From Fennellomyces sp. T-0311 (taxonomy: Eukaryota; Mucoromycota; Mucoromycetes; Mucorales; Lichtheimiaceae), in assembly GCA_025266875.1 (NCBI GenBank), contig JALLLT010000058.1, positions 1 through 64,000 of the forward strand: a DNA stretch of 64,000 nt, read 5' to 3'. The translations under genes were made by a program, and so were the position numbers. A model generated the notes under the pieces. That model did not search any database and was not told where the DNA came from. It was given only the letters and a program-made list of their open reading frames with translations. Positions 1 to 10,191 of this stretch are shown here, piece after piece (position 1 is the stretch's first letter; each line of letters opens with the position of its first letter).

Positions 1-612
1 ACAATTGAACTTTTTCCAGGGCAAAACTACAAAATTGCGAAAGCTAAAAAACTAAGTGTCACTTGGAATACACCAACAATTTGGGGTTCTTTGATTTATT
101 CCTACAGTAGATTATATATGTATCGATCAGTATTATCAAAAGTTGAGGTTTATGGTATGGATACAGATTCAGCTTTCATTCATATGGACTCGATGTCTGA
201 AATTTCTAGAAATTTATTTAGCACAGACTTTGGCAAATTTAAAATTGAAACATCATAACACAGTGCTATAATGGTGCAAAAGAAATGTTATGTTTTCTTC
301 GTGAGAGAGACAAATGGAGACATAACTATTTTAAAAATGCGTTTCAAAGGCATTAATGTTCAAAAAGACAAGGTTTTTTCTAAGAGTGATTTAGGTGATT
401 TGTCCCCAGAATACTTAAATAATTATTATTTTGATGATAAAAATAAAATCAATATACAGATGTTTGAAAACATGTTGTACTCTGATATATATTTTTTAAC
501 TAGTAGTTTAAACAAACGTTTAACTTCAAAAGATAAATTGCCTTTATCTATAGTTCAACATTTCTCAATTAAATCGAGCTCACTTTTTTCAAAAACGATC
601 TTTAATAAATGA
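1..612 (+). pseudogene. Type-B DNA polymerase fragment (plasmid/Polinton-like), broken
   Basis: The reading frame beginning at base 1 encodes the C-terminal part of a protein-primed family-B DNA polymerase of the organellar-plasmid/Polinton (DNA_pol_B_2) type. The diagnostic motif C is YGMDTDS at about 154-174, carrying the two catalytic aspartates; an SYSRLYMY helix precedes it. An in-frame TAA at 256-258 interrupts the frame, which then stays open in the same phase to the stop at 610-612. The continuation (a KKCYVFF strand, then MRFKGI) is where such polymerases continue. Only the palm end and thumb remain, and the 5' part lies outside the window. The reading is strongly A/T-rich, unlike the housekeeping genes to the right, which suggests mobile or plasmid origin. 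The family call is good; which element it came from is inference. Confidence 0.6.
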
Positions 613-978
613 TCATTTACCCTAATTTTTACTAGTTTCGGTCAGATAGAAATGTAAGAAAAATTTGAAAAAATAAAATGCTTCGTATATAGTTTAACGT
701 TTCTTAATCAAATCGAGTTAATTTTTTTCAAAAAACCATCTATAATAAATGATTTTTTTGACTATTTTCACTTAGTTCTATAACCCTTAAATGCAAAAAT
801 CTCTTGATTCTACAACCCTAATTTTTTAAATCACTGTCAAAAAAAATAAGGTTTGATTGATCTTTCTTAAAAAAACCCAATATTTCTTGATTCTTTTAAA
901 AAAATTAAAGAACACGCCTAGGCACGTATAATCAAAAGAGATTTATGGAGAACGTACAGGAAATACCAAAAACTGCTC
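613..978. other. AT-rich gap, no gene seen
   Basis: Very AT-rich sequence with poly-A/T runs. Two similar stretches (ATCAAATCGAG-type words near 569 and 712, each followed by TTTTTTCAAAAA) suggest a degenerate local duplication. No coding signal is visible. Confidence 0.5.
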
Positions 979-1464
979 TAGTACCAAAACACTGCACTAT
1001 ATCCTCAAGGCGCTCCAAAGTCACCCTAGTCTACCAACTACTTATTGTCATAAAATGCACTCTCTTACTGTCAAACACTTTTTCTGTTCAAAACATACAT
1101 GTTTGTCTAAACCTACCCTGCTTTTGGAACTCACTGTCAATTGATCACTTGCTGTTGTGCAAACCCTTTGTACTACTTTCTTCCTTAACGCCATTTATTA
1201 TAGCCAACATGCCCAATGTTGATTTCTTTGAAACTTATGTGCAGCATGAATGGGACTTCCCAACCTACCTTTTACAAACACATAACAACATGAACAAGAC
1301 CCGGCTCAAATCCTTGAAAACTATTCTTTTTGATTACATGAATGATCTCACTGCTCACATGAACAACGGTGACCAGCAGGTCAAGCAGTATGCAGGCCAC
1401 TTGAGAAACCTCGCTAGAGTACATATATCTGGTATGGCTGGACTATTCAACAACTAATAAATGA
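979..1464 (+). repeat. Repeat copy A (5' part of the PD-(D/E)XK-like gene)
   Basis: This segment is present again in inverted orientation at 8911-9352. Shared blocks include the TATCCTCAAG(G/A)CGCTCC stretch, the CCAAAGTCACCCTAG stretch, AACATACATGTTTGTC, GTTGATTTCTTTGAAAC, GGTCAAGCAGTA and CTAATAAATG. The duplicate covers the upstream flank, the first exon and the start of intron 1 of the gene at 1209-3516. Copy A keeps an open frame through the exon, whereas copy B has a stop shortly after NVDFFETYA. Confidence 0.75.
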
Positions 1465-3516
1465 TGTATAAAGTATTCGGACATGCAGTTGCGAGCTATA
1501 TCTGCGATGGTCATCAATTTGTCACGACCTCAGCAATCGCAAGTCTTTCATATATATGGTGATCACTCAGTCAATGGCAACAACAATAATGTCACTGTAG
1601 CACTAGCTACTGGTAAGCATTACGCACATATGCGATCTTTTCTACATTGCTCAAACGTTTCAGTGGATAATTTCGCAGCAAGCAGCAGGACTAGCGATCA
1701 ATTTGAAGATGCTTTCACTAATGATTCAGGAACAGAAGAAGAAGAGGCATGTGTTGAACTGAGTGACTTCAGGGATGCTGTGTTCCAGGCAGGAGTAAGC
1801 AAGGTATGCTATTGCTTCTGATAACCATTATTGCACATGATCCTGATGGTTGTTGAAATCGTATAGGAGAATGGCACTATTACCATCGACTTGTCGAAGA
1901 ACCTACATAATTTGGTTGTTGTATCCAGTGGTATTGGGAGACAAATGAGTTGTATCTGGTGTAACATGCGGTAGCTTAAGAATAGACTATTTTCAATTTG
2001 TGTTTCTCTCTCTCTTTTCCGGAATAAATCTCTCCTATAAAGAGTCTCACGAATTACTTCATCCACACACACACATAACCACACCAAACACTTCATTGGT
2101 GAACAGGTTCCGGCCCCAAACTCTTGGCCAAAGATTGGATGTTATGGCGGCAGAGCTTATACTCAAAGCCGATCTAAAGGATGATGCTACGGTCATGGTA
2201 CTCAAGTACGTATAGTGCATTTCACGGTGGTTTTTTTGTATTCTAATTGATCTCTTAGGTTGTCGCTCTCTCGCCTGTTCTCCTTGTTAAACGACAAGAT
2301 CAAAGCTGTGTTCCGGAAGCATTTCGACCAAAGTGTATTCGATGACCTCGCTGCCGCTGCCCCAACTCCTCCCCAAGGGTTATCTGCAAGAAGCAAAGCA
2401 GTATACAAGGAGGTGATTACGGTGAGTTGAAGCATTCGGCTATAGTCCTAGCCAACAGAGGATGCTTTGTGTGGCATATTCTGACGAAGTTCACGTTTAG
2501 GCTGCCAACAATGCAGAAGCTCCAAAAAGTTTCCTTACACGCTTGCAGGTTGCCATCTGTATGAAGAAACTGGAAATATATCAATTATCTCCAGAAGAAA
2601 CAGAAGTACTGCAAATATTGGACGTCCTCACAAATTTGGCAAGCAACATCCCAGAAGAGACACCATGCTAACCAAGCACATCCAGCGAGCTAACATGGTA
2701 CAGGAAGTTCGCCCAGATACTTGATATCATTCTGAAGGATACATCTTTCAGCATTGACGAGTAAGTGCTATCATTACTTTATTCCGAGATGGGAGTGTAG
2801 ACTGAAAATGGTTATCTATGTGATAGCGGCGAACGGATTTGCAAGGCTTCAAAAAACGTCACCACGCAGAACAGCTGCTTCCATTTTTCCCCAAGAAACA
2901 CGGCCTTTGGCAGAAGGATTGACTTGATACTCACGTTAAGCCATGTGGAACTGTGCACAAATGAATGGAAACGTGAAGATGCTTCGATGTCGGATATCTG
3001 GAAACAGCAATCTAAGAATTCAAGGATGAACAAGGCTGTGCTGTCATCATTGCTTAAATACCCCCTGAATGACGAACAAAAGTCGAAAATGGCAACACTT
3101 AGCCTTGACATGACAGGTAATTGAGCAACGGTGGTTCATATAACACACATATACTCATTTACTATTCTTTAGGCCCGCTTGGCTATATGTTCTATTGCTT
3201 TAAACGCGAGGATGTCTTCGTCGTAAAACACATGGCAAATTTCAGGTTGCCCCCAGGACTCGACCAACTTGACGCGTTCCTGGACAGTCTCGATATCTTA
3301 TACAAATGGAAAAACCACCATCTTGCAATGCAGACAATGTTGACCCCGGCCATAACAAGATTTAAAGATGCCAAGTTTTACAGCCAAGTAACGACGGACA
3401 CAGATGGTGTCCTTGCGGACAATGATGAGTACCAGTCACCAAATGTTTACTTTACACCAGCAAAAAGAAGAAAAACCGGATCATGCTCCACAGACACTGA
3501 GGACGAGGCATCGTGA
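1209..3516 (+). pseudogene. Multi-exon gene with PD-(D/E)XK-like nuclease signature, one premature stop
   Basis: Consistent GT-AG introns join exons at roughly 1209-1418, 1489-1612, 1664-1803, 1867-1955, 2109-2209, 2260-2420, about 2501-2761, about 2827-3116 and 3173-3516, all in one frame. The C-terminal half has GRRIDLI (Asp codon 2921-2923), then NEWK (Glu 2963, Lys 2969), then QQSKN (Gln 3005). This is the D...ExK...Q order of PD-(D/E)XK nuclease folds as found in effector-like protein families of Mucoromycota. A basic tail, KRRK, lies near the C terminus. A TAA at 2669-2671 falls in frame between exon blocks and cannot be removed by an obvious intron, so the copy is probably dead or needs readthrough. 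The nuclease assignment is inference from motif order only; the N-terminal half is unrecognised. Confidence 0.5.
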
Positions 3517-5217
3517 TTTGTACATCTGGCCATTTACAACCAAGTATATCTCTGACATCCATATTCGTAAGAGTACATTACTTGTACACAAGCATGCCAC
3601 ATCCTTTCTTGTCATTATCTTATCTTTAGCTACTCTAGTTTCCAAGGCCATATATTTTAATCGTTACCAACCCAAAGTAAACACATAAGTCATAATAGAG
3701 CACATGCTTAACCATGTTCCTGACTCGCAAATAATGTTCACGGGCTCTGATAATCGACGGATGGTGAAGCATAGAAAGGGCCATATACCTCAGCGATTAT
3801 ACCATAACGGCATACATTGATTTCCGGCTGCACTTAGGATTCTGACCCAAGCACATGTAATATCATGGCTCAAACCGATGTTGGCACATTTGTATTGCCA
3901 CAACTGATCATCTTTACTGGCTACATGAGAATCAAGTTGTGTCAATGGTTTTGCATATCGAAAGCAGAATCAATGGAATTCTAAAAGGTACGTGAAATAT
4001 GATAAAGATAACTGTATATTCGATGGTCATTATGCTATACTAACAGTAGATATGATACTTTTACAGTGAGTGAAATAAACAGATTTTCCATTATTCTACT
4101 AATGGCTCTATCGATATTGGATTTGTTATGGGGTTATTCAATACGATTGCAACCGATCTACTGGTGATCGAATGAAGTATAAGCTTTTTGATATCTCGAC
4201 ACACTTTAATGGGTATGGCTTTCCAGTTGCATATATGCTTTTTAGAGCGAGTAACGTGGGTGTATCAGAGGCGGTGAGAAAAACTTCATGGATGATAATT
4301 GTATCCATAGATTCTTCTGCTGTCCGTAAACTTATTTTACTCGCGCTCCTCTTGTCTTTTTTTATTTGTTTCTTTTCTTTTCCTTTTTTATTATTTTCTT
4401 CCTCTTTGATATTTCTATAGACTTTATGAAACATCCTTTTTTGCGATACTTCTTTACTTCCATTTACAATATATAAATCACCTTGTAAGCTTTGCTAGAA
4501 AGAAAGTAAGTTACACTAGATTGTTACACAAAGATTTAAACAATAGCTTGTACTTTTGAGGTCATGAAAAATGTCATCGGTACAATTCATCCACTAAGTC
4601 CATTATCCGTAAAAGCACCAAATTTGAGAAGTTACACCAGTAAAATATATGAACCTGAAGACACTTACCCATAACAATTCTGAAACGCGTATCCCACGTC
4701 CAAAGCTGCTCAGTAAATTAGCTTCAAAACAAATCCAGTGTTTCCAGATTGGTACGCTTGTAATCCCATCTGACGGAAGAAACGCTTGAATCCCTAGTAG
4801 TCACGTACCTTTTGCACCAGTCCTTAGCACTTGTGTGCCCCGCTAATGACACTTGTTCTTCTCGCTAGTTATTGCCACTTTCTTTGCTAGGCTAGAAAGC
4901 GTGCAATGGTGGAATTTATATGTAAATTTTTAGTTTTTACTGTTATCTGGTTTGTCGTATCGGTTTTGACGGTAAACCGGGTTTTCATACACCCACAATT
5001 TCGTCAATGGTCGAGTCGGCTGAACGTGATACACCTTTTCCGGGAGAAATTTCCAAGAAACGAAAAGCATGTTATGGAGCCGGCTTTCTACCGACCTCTG
5101 GAACCTGTTGTCTTCGACTAAGATGTACTAACTATGCATCATTTCATAGCAGATATTTTAAAACTGAAGTATTTGGAAAAGTTCTTACATGACCACTGAT
5201 ATATGCGCGGTTGCAGT
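3517..5217. other. Gap without supported gene
   Basis: No convincing coding region. Open frames at 4138-4434 are low-complexity (Lys/Glu or poly-T shadow), and those at 4906-5192 lack start or splice support. Confidence 0.5.
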
Positions 5218-7346
5218 TAGGGCTCTAAACGGGCCATGCCCGACGGGCATCGGGCCAGTTCAGCCGGGCCACACCTGTGGCCCGTGGCCCGCCCGATGGA
5301 ATCTACAATGTAAACGATCTTAATGCAGCAATGACTAATATAGAAGTGAAATGGGGTTCTGCCTTGTGTTATCGTATATAAGGTTTGGGCAAAAGTCATC
5401 TTTATTGTATTAGATCATGTAATCGCTATCTTGCACACACTTTTTTGAAACAGCAGAACTTCTGCAAGCAACAAAGGAAGACCAAGAAGTACAAAAAGCC
5501 AAAGCGACATAGTGAGACAAACCAGCAATTCGACATCGCAAATGGCGTAGGAATGCATCCTGCTTTGCATTTTTTCAGCAACGTTTTTTCTCTCGATGCC
5601 CGTCAAATGGAATTCAGGTCGACCATATTGCTTCAGAACGAATTTTTAATCACCACATACAGTACTACTCGACCATATTTATTTTCCATACAACTGAATT
5701 TTACCATATGACTCAGCTTTGTTTTACCGGCACTCCATTCCATTTCGACATTGTGCATCCCAATCAAAAAAGGGTGGCTGCGTACATACTGTAATGGTGC
5801 ATACACAGCCACCCTTATTGTTTTTCAAATAGGTACACTTTTTCAAGCGCACTACTCAAGATGAAGAAGGATGCTTGTTGTAGCTCTTTTTTCTTTATCC
5901 AATGGTTTTCTGCGAAGCACCACCTTTAGTAAGCCAAAGGTTGGTTTTTTTCGGTAATAAAGCATCTGTATGGTCGAGGCACTTTTCAATCACTATTGTT
6001 GTCCTTTTTTTCGTGTAATAAAGCTATCATTATACTGATCCACTTTATCATCACGTTTTACTTCTGCTTACACAATGCCAGCTGGAAATTATCTTTGCTT
6101 GAACACATAGCCCTTTCACACTAATACCGATCCTATCCAAGTTCTAAGACATTTGCGGATTAGCGTGCTGCAGGCAGTTTGAATAGTGCTATGGTGCAAC
6201 TGATCTTAAACCGACAAAATTTTTAAAGTGTATCTAGTCTGTCAAAAATAAAAGTTTAGAAAAACTAAGCGATAACTTTGATGTATTATCATGTATAGAT
6301 GAAAAGTTATGGCTTACATTATGGATAACTGTCGATGTAAAGAAGTAGTTAGCACTTGAAGTTGGTGACTTGAGAGAACTTTTGGCAGGGAAAAGGGTTA
6401 AAATGTTACAATTCAAACGCAGCGCCGCCATTTGTGTAACAAAAATGGTAGATACGTTACACAAAATCTCTGGATAGCCCAATGATACATCTGCTTTTCA
6501 TTTTCCATTCACTGTCACTACAGTAAAGAGAAAAGGCTGATGGGCCTGACTTCAAAGCTCAAAAGTCTGCTCTTCTGAAACTAGTGGTAAAATCTCATCA
6601 TAAGTTAAAGCTCTATCCCAAAAATTAATTATGAAATGAATTCCATAACGCGTTTCTGGGGAATAGCAAAAAGAGAAGCCCGCATGCAGTATAATTGTTC
6701 CTTTTAAGTTGCTATAACGCCACCTGCCATCAAATCCTAGACTCAGTCCTATTGCTAATGATTTGGTGCTTTGTGTTGAAGGCTTGGGCATACATTAAGT
6801 TCTATGTAGAACGAACAATAGTTGGTCCTGAGCATGATTAGTTCTTGGAAAAATTACATATTTCACCTCAGGGGTGGCCACGATGAATTGTCTAACCATA
6901 TATAGATGCGGGATTTCAAATCGAAAATTTGTTACAATTTGAAATTTTGTTGGTTTAAGATCGGTTGCACCATAATTGACGTAGCAGCCTTTCATTGTCG
7001 CAACTTGGCCCATCAACACCAATCATTGTGTAACCGGATCATTGTAGAAACTGCTCAACCTTTTGACAAATCTTTCCATATTAAAGATGTATACTTAGTT
7101 GATTAATCTTTATTTGCAATACACAGTTTTGATAGAATCAAATTACATATATAACAAGGGCCATTTAGATGGACGTTTCATCTAAGAAAATACATATGCT
7201 TCACATTCGGGCACTCGGTCGGGCCGCTATATAGGACCGTGCCCGTTCGGGCACCCACCTTCATACAGCTTTCCTGGCCCGATGCCCGAAAATGCCGGGC
7301 CAAAACGGGCGGTCCACGGGCCTGCCCGCCCGTATTTAGAGCCCTA
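5218..7346. mobile_element. hAT-like element with 12-bp TIRs
   Basis: The left end reads TAGGGCTCTAAACGGGCC (5218-5235) and the right end is its inverse, TTTAGAGCCCTA (7335-7346), giving a perfect 12-bp terminal inverted repeat. Both ends carry dense GGGC/GCCC subterminal words (5230-5298 and 7208-7335), a layout typical of hAT elements. The flanking octamers (GTTGCAGT and CATGATAG) do not match, so either the target duplication has decayed or the ends come from different copies. The interior (about 2 kb) holds no hAT transposase. A decayed reading near 6250-6480 (plus strand, two stops) and minus-strand frames at 6552-6791 and 6795-7022 may be relics of other proteins. Family assignment rests on the ends alone. 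Confidence 0.45.
5770..5816. repeat. Short hairpin, 14 of 15 pairs
   Basis: The left arm AAGGGTGGCTGCGTA (5770-5784) pairs with the right arm TACACAGCCACCCTT (5802-5816), with a 17-nt loop and a single mismatch. It lies inside the hAT-like element; function unknown. Confidence 0.7.
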
Positions 7347-8584
7347 CATGATAGTGACGAAGTGGTGGCCTATCGGCAGAAGTATATCGAGCGATGCCTC
7401 GCCAACCTAAACGACGATGGGTTGCCAACAAGGCCTGAGGTTTTCTTGGACGAGTCTTATTGCCATTTGGATCACCATGCCAAACAAACGTGGTTTGTTC
7501 CAGGTGAAGAACCTGTTAAGGAAGGAGGACGTAAACCAATGCTGGTAATTTTTGAGGCGATTGCTGTACGTAAAGTACACCGCTATCACCTTGCTGCCGA
7601 GATTGTTGAGGAGAATGTGCTCATCTGGCCAGTGAATGGCACATGGCATATCCAATCCGCAGGCACGAAGCGTGGTCGTCCTGCAACAAGAAATACTGCG
7701 AGAAGTGGGCTGATCTCCCAAAATGTGTCAAAGATGTGAAGTGTGTTATCTGGTTTAGATAGTGATAGAAGAACAAATAGAAGAGACAATAGGAATCCTT
7801 TGAGACACGGATTTATTCTCAATAACAGATCGAGTTCAACTATCAATTCAATATTCCTTTTATACTGGGCAATACGTTGTACGGATTGCACCATCCATGA
7901 TTCTAAGTGACAATGTAGTACGGATTGCACCATCCTTGATTCTGAACGCGCATTAAGCTGAGTGCGACTCGGTATTTTAATCTTCCATTTTCGGACTTAA
8001 CTCTTGGACACCACACGAAGGTTACGCCAGATTACCACGATTACCACGGCAATTTCAACGCAGCAATGTTTGAGAACATATTCGAAAGACTATGCGATAA
8101 GTTGAAGAAGAAGTATAGGGAGTGTGATATTCATATGGACGGTGCAAAATACCATTTCCGTAAGATCAACCCATTGCCCACTTCGCAAGCAAATTCGACA
8201 GAAATTCAGGATTGGTATCGTGACAACCGAGTTGCACTGCCAACGCCTAATGCAAACAATCGCATAACCAGAGCAATGATGCTCGAAAAGCTCAAGAGTA
8301 TACGTGATGAGTACCCACCCAACTACGTCGTGTACAACATCGCAAACAAGTATGGTCATAGAGTTATGAAGACACCACCATACCACTGCAAGCTTCAACC
8401 AATTGAAGGGCTCTGGGGAATCGCCAAGCAGCAAGTGGCTTATAGCCCAGACCTCGAGAACAATGAGGTAGAGCTTGCACATCGACTGCACAAGCTTTTT
8501 GCACAAGTTGAGGAACGTAGCCTCCTTCCCTCTGGCAAAAGACAGTGCAGAAGTGTGAAGAGTATAACGAAGAATAATTTTTAG
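7347..8584 (+). pseudogene. DDE transposase (Tc1/mariner-IS630-like, DDE_3), split and frameshifted
   Basis: Three catalytic blocks of a Tc1-like DDE transposase are visible. The first Asp is in VFLDESYCHLD (about 7440-7475), the second Asp in IHMDGAKYHFRK (about 8129-8164), and the final Glu in LQPIEGLWG (about 8393-8420). The first half starts abruptly at the right end of the hAT-like element and runs to about 7650. It then shifts frame (a Cys-rich stretch SCNKKYCEKW continues in another phase) and is interrupted at about 7744 by a 260-bp insert before resuming at about 8005 with DYHGNF. The N-terminal DNA-binding region is missing. This is a dead copy in which at least two later events overlap. 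Confidence 0.75.
7744..8005. mobile_element. LTR-like insert inside the transposase pseudogene
   Basis: The insert begins TGTTATCTGG (7744), a start or end typical of Ty1/copia LTRs, and contains TTATTCTCAATAACA. A GTACGGATTGCACCATCC unit is repeated twice (about 7878 and 7918). It interrupts the transposase reading between its first and second catalytic Asp. The right boundary is unclear and I could not find a 5-bp target duplication, so a solo LTR is a suggestion only. Confidence 0.35.
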
Positions 8585-8910
8585 GTTGGTTCCCTATCGA
8601 AATTTTTCAAAAAAAACAAAAATTAATCTTTTCATTTTATATATAGAGAACCATACTTTCTTTGCACTTATTAAAACATACAATTAGATATATAAAATAT
8701 TTATACAGTAGGCTACAATATCATTTGAAACAGACGCATATTGGCGGAGAAATCAAGATTTTTCATTTCGTTGCATCTTTTCCAATTTTGACGTTATCGT
8801 TATTTAAAATGTGATTTGGTAGTGACTACCGCTTTGGTGTATCGAAAATTGTATCGTTATATCGAATTACCGTTATATAAAACATCATTATACGAAGCGG
8901 CCACTACACT
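8585..8910. other. AT-rich 3' flank of transposase, possible element end
   Basis: From about 8787 the sequence is rich in CGTTATATCGAA-like words and ends GAAGCGGCCACTACACT exactly where repeat copy B starts (8911). This resembles terminal sequence of Tc1/pogo-type elements. A matching left end was not found. Confidence 0.3.
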
Positions 8911-9352
8911 CCATTTATTAGTCGTCTAATAGTCCAGCCATAACAGATATGCATACTCTGGCGAGGTTTCTCAAGTGGCCTGCGTACTGCTTGACCTGCT
9001 GGTCATCGTCGTCCGTGTGAGCCATTCACGTAATCAAGAAGAATGACCTTCAAGGATTTGAGCCGGGCCTTGTTTATGTTGCGTGTTTGTGAAAGGTAGG
9101 TTGGGGAGTCCCATTCATGCTACGCATACGTTTCAAAGAAATCAACATTGGATATGTTGGCTATAATATATGGCGACAAGGAAGAAAGTAGTAGAAAAGG
9201 TTTTGTGCATACTGTGTGCAATGGCAAGTGATCGAAAGCAGGGTAGGTTTTAGAAAAGTTGACAAACATGTATGTTGTAGACAAGAAGTGGCTGGTAGGC
9301 TAGGGTGACTTTGGAGCGTCTTGAGGATATTGTGAAGCGCTTTGGTACTAGA
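8911..9352 (-). repeat. Repeat copy B, inverted and decayed
   Basis: Reverse-strand copy of 979-1464 with many substitutions and small deletions. The exon frame is lost through a TAG after NVDFFETYA and through indels. Its 3' side stops sharply at the putative transposon end at 8910. Confidence 0.75.
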
Positions 9353-10072
9353 CCACGATTTTCGTCTCTCCTGTACACTATAGGGCCTATATCACATGTC
9401 TGGGCTTCATTAAAAAATTTACAGTTGATAGTGTTAACTTACCAGAATGAGACACGCGTCATCCATGTCAGCATACCAGGCACGACTTCTCTGGTCGGCT
9501 CCGGCCAGCAGGACTTGCATACGGGCCATATGGCAGATAGGAGAGGAGGGGGGTGAGCCAGTGCTCTGAAGCAATCAATGGTCAGTTTTGAAGGTCGTAC
9601 TACTCGTGGGAATGAACAACTTACCGCTTGGTTATCGGTCATTGCAAAGGCTAAAGAAGAAAAAAGAAAGCAGTTTTGGACACGCTGCTTCTATGTTCCC
9701 ACTGCGGCCCCCCCCCCCATTTTTTGGTTTCAAATGTACGTTCAATCCCATTTATTTACAACAATAAAGACAAGAATGAAACCAGATACTCGAGTTACTT
9801 GGCTGCGTCATTGTTTATCCTTACTTTTACTGGTTGTGTTTACAGAGCGCCTCGCATGGATATGTCATCTCCATATATTGTAGATACAAGTCGGTGGCGA
9901 ACAACCGGTCGCCTCAAAAAGGTCGAATAATGGCGATTAATGGCTGACAAGATGTCATTAAGGCCCACGTCGAAGTATTATTGGGTTTCCAGGCCGAAGC
10001 TCGACGAATGGGATTTGAGAATAACTTTTTTTGTATTCTGCCATCCAACAACAAGAAAAAGGAGATGGGTTA
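9353..10072. other. Gap without supported gene
   Basis: Contains a C-homopolymer (about 9706-9718). Overlapping open frames at 9578-9930 have no recognisable content. Confidence 0.4.
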
Positions 10073-10191
10073 GAAAAACCTGTCAATTCTCCTTAAAAAC
10101 ACATGAAAAAGACATCAGTATTGCCTGGGAAAAAATGTCGAGAATAGACATGCTTTTTCATGTGTTTTTAAGGAGAATAGACAGGTTTTTC
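10073..10191. repeat. Long foldback, about 42-bp stem
   Basis: The left arm (10073-10115) and right arm (10148-10191) are reverse complements along about 42 bp, with one mismatch near GTCAATTC/GAATAGAC and one 1-nt bulge. The core pairs TTCTCCTTAAAAACACATG with CATGTGTTTTTAAGGAGAA. The loop is about 33 nt. Transcribed, it would form a long near-perfect hairpin. It could be a tiny MITE or a small-RNA precursor; nothing chooses between these. Confidence 0.85.

Noticed and set aside
4138..4434. Minus-strand open frame of 98 codons
   Set aside because: Lys/Glu low-complexity opposite a poly-T tract; no start context, motif or splice partner.
5218..5300. GGGC repeats considered as a CRISPR-like or satellite array
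   Set aside because: Units are irregular and mirrored at the far end of the element, fitting hAT subterminal repeats.
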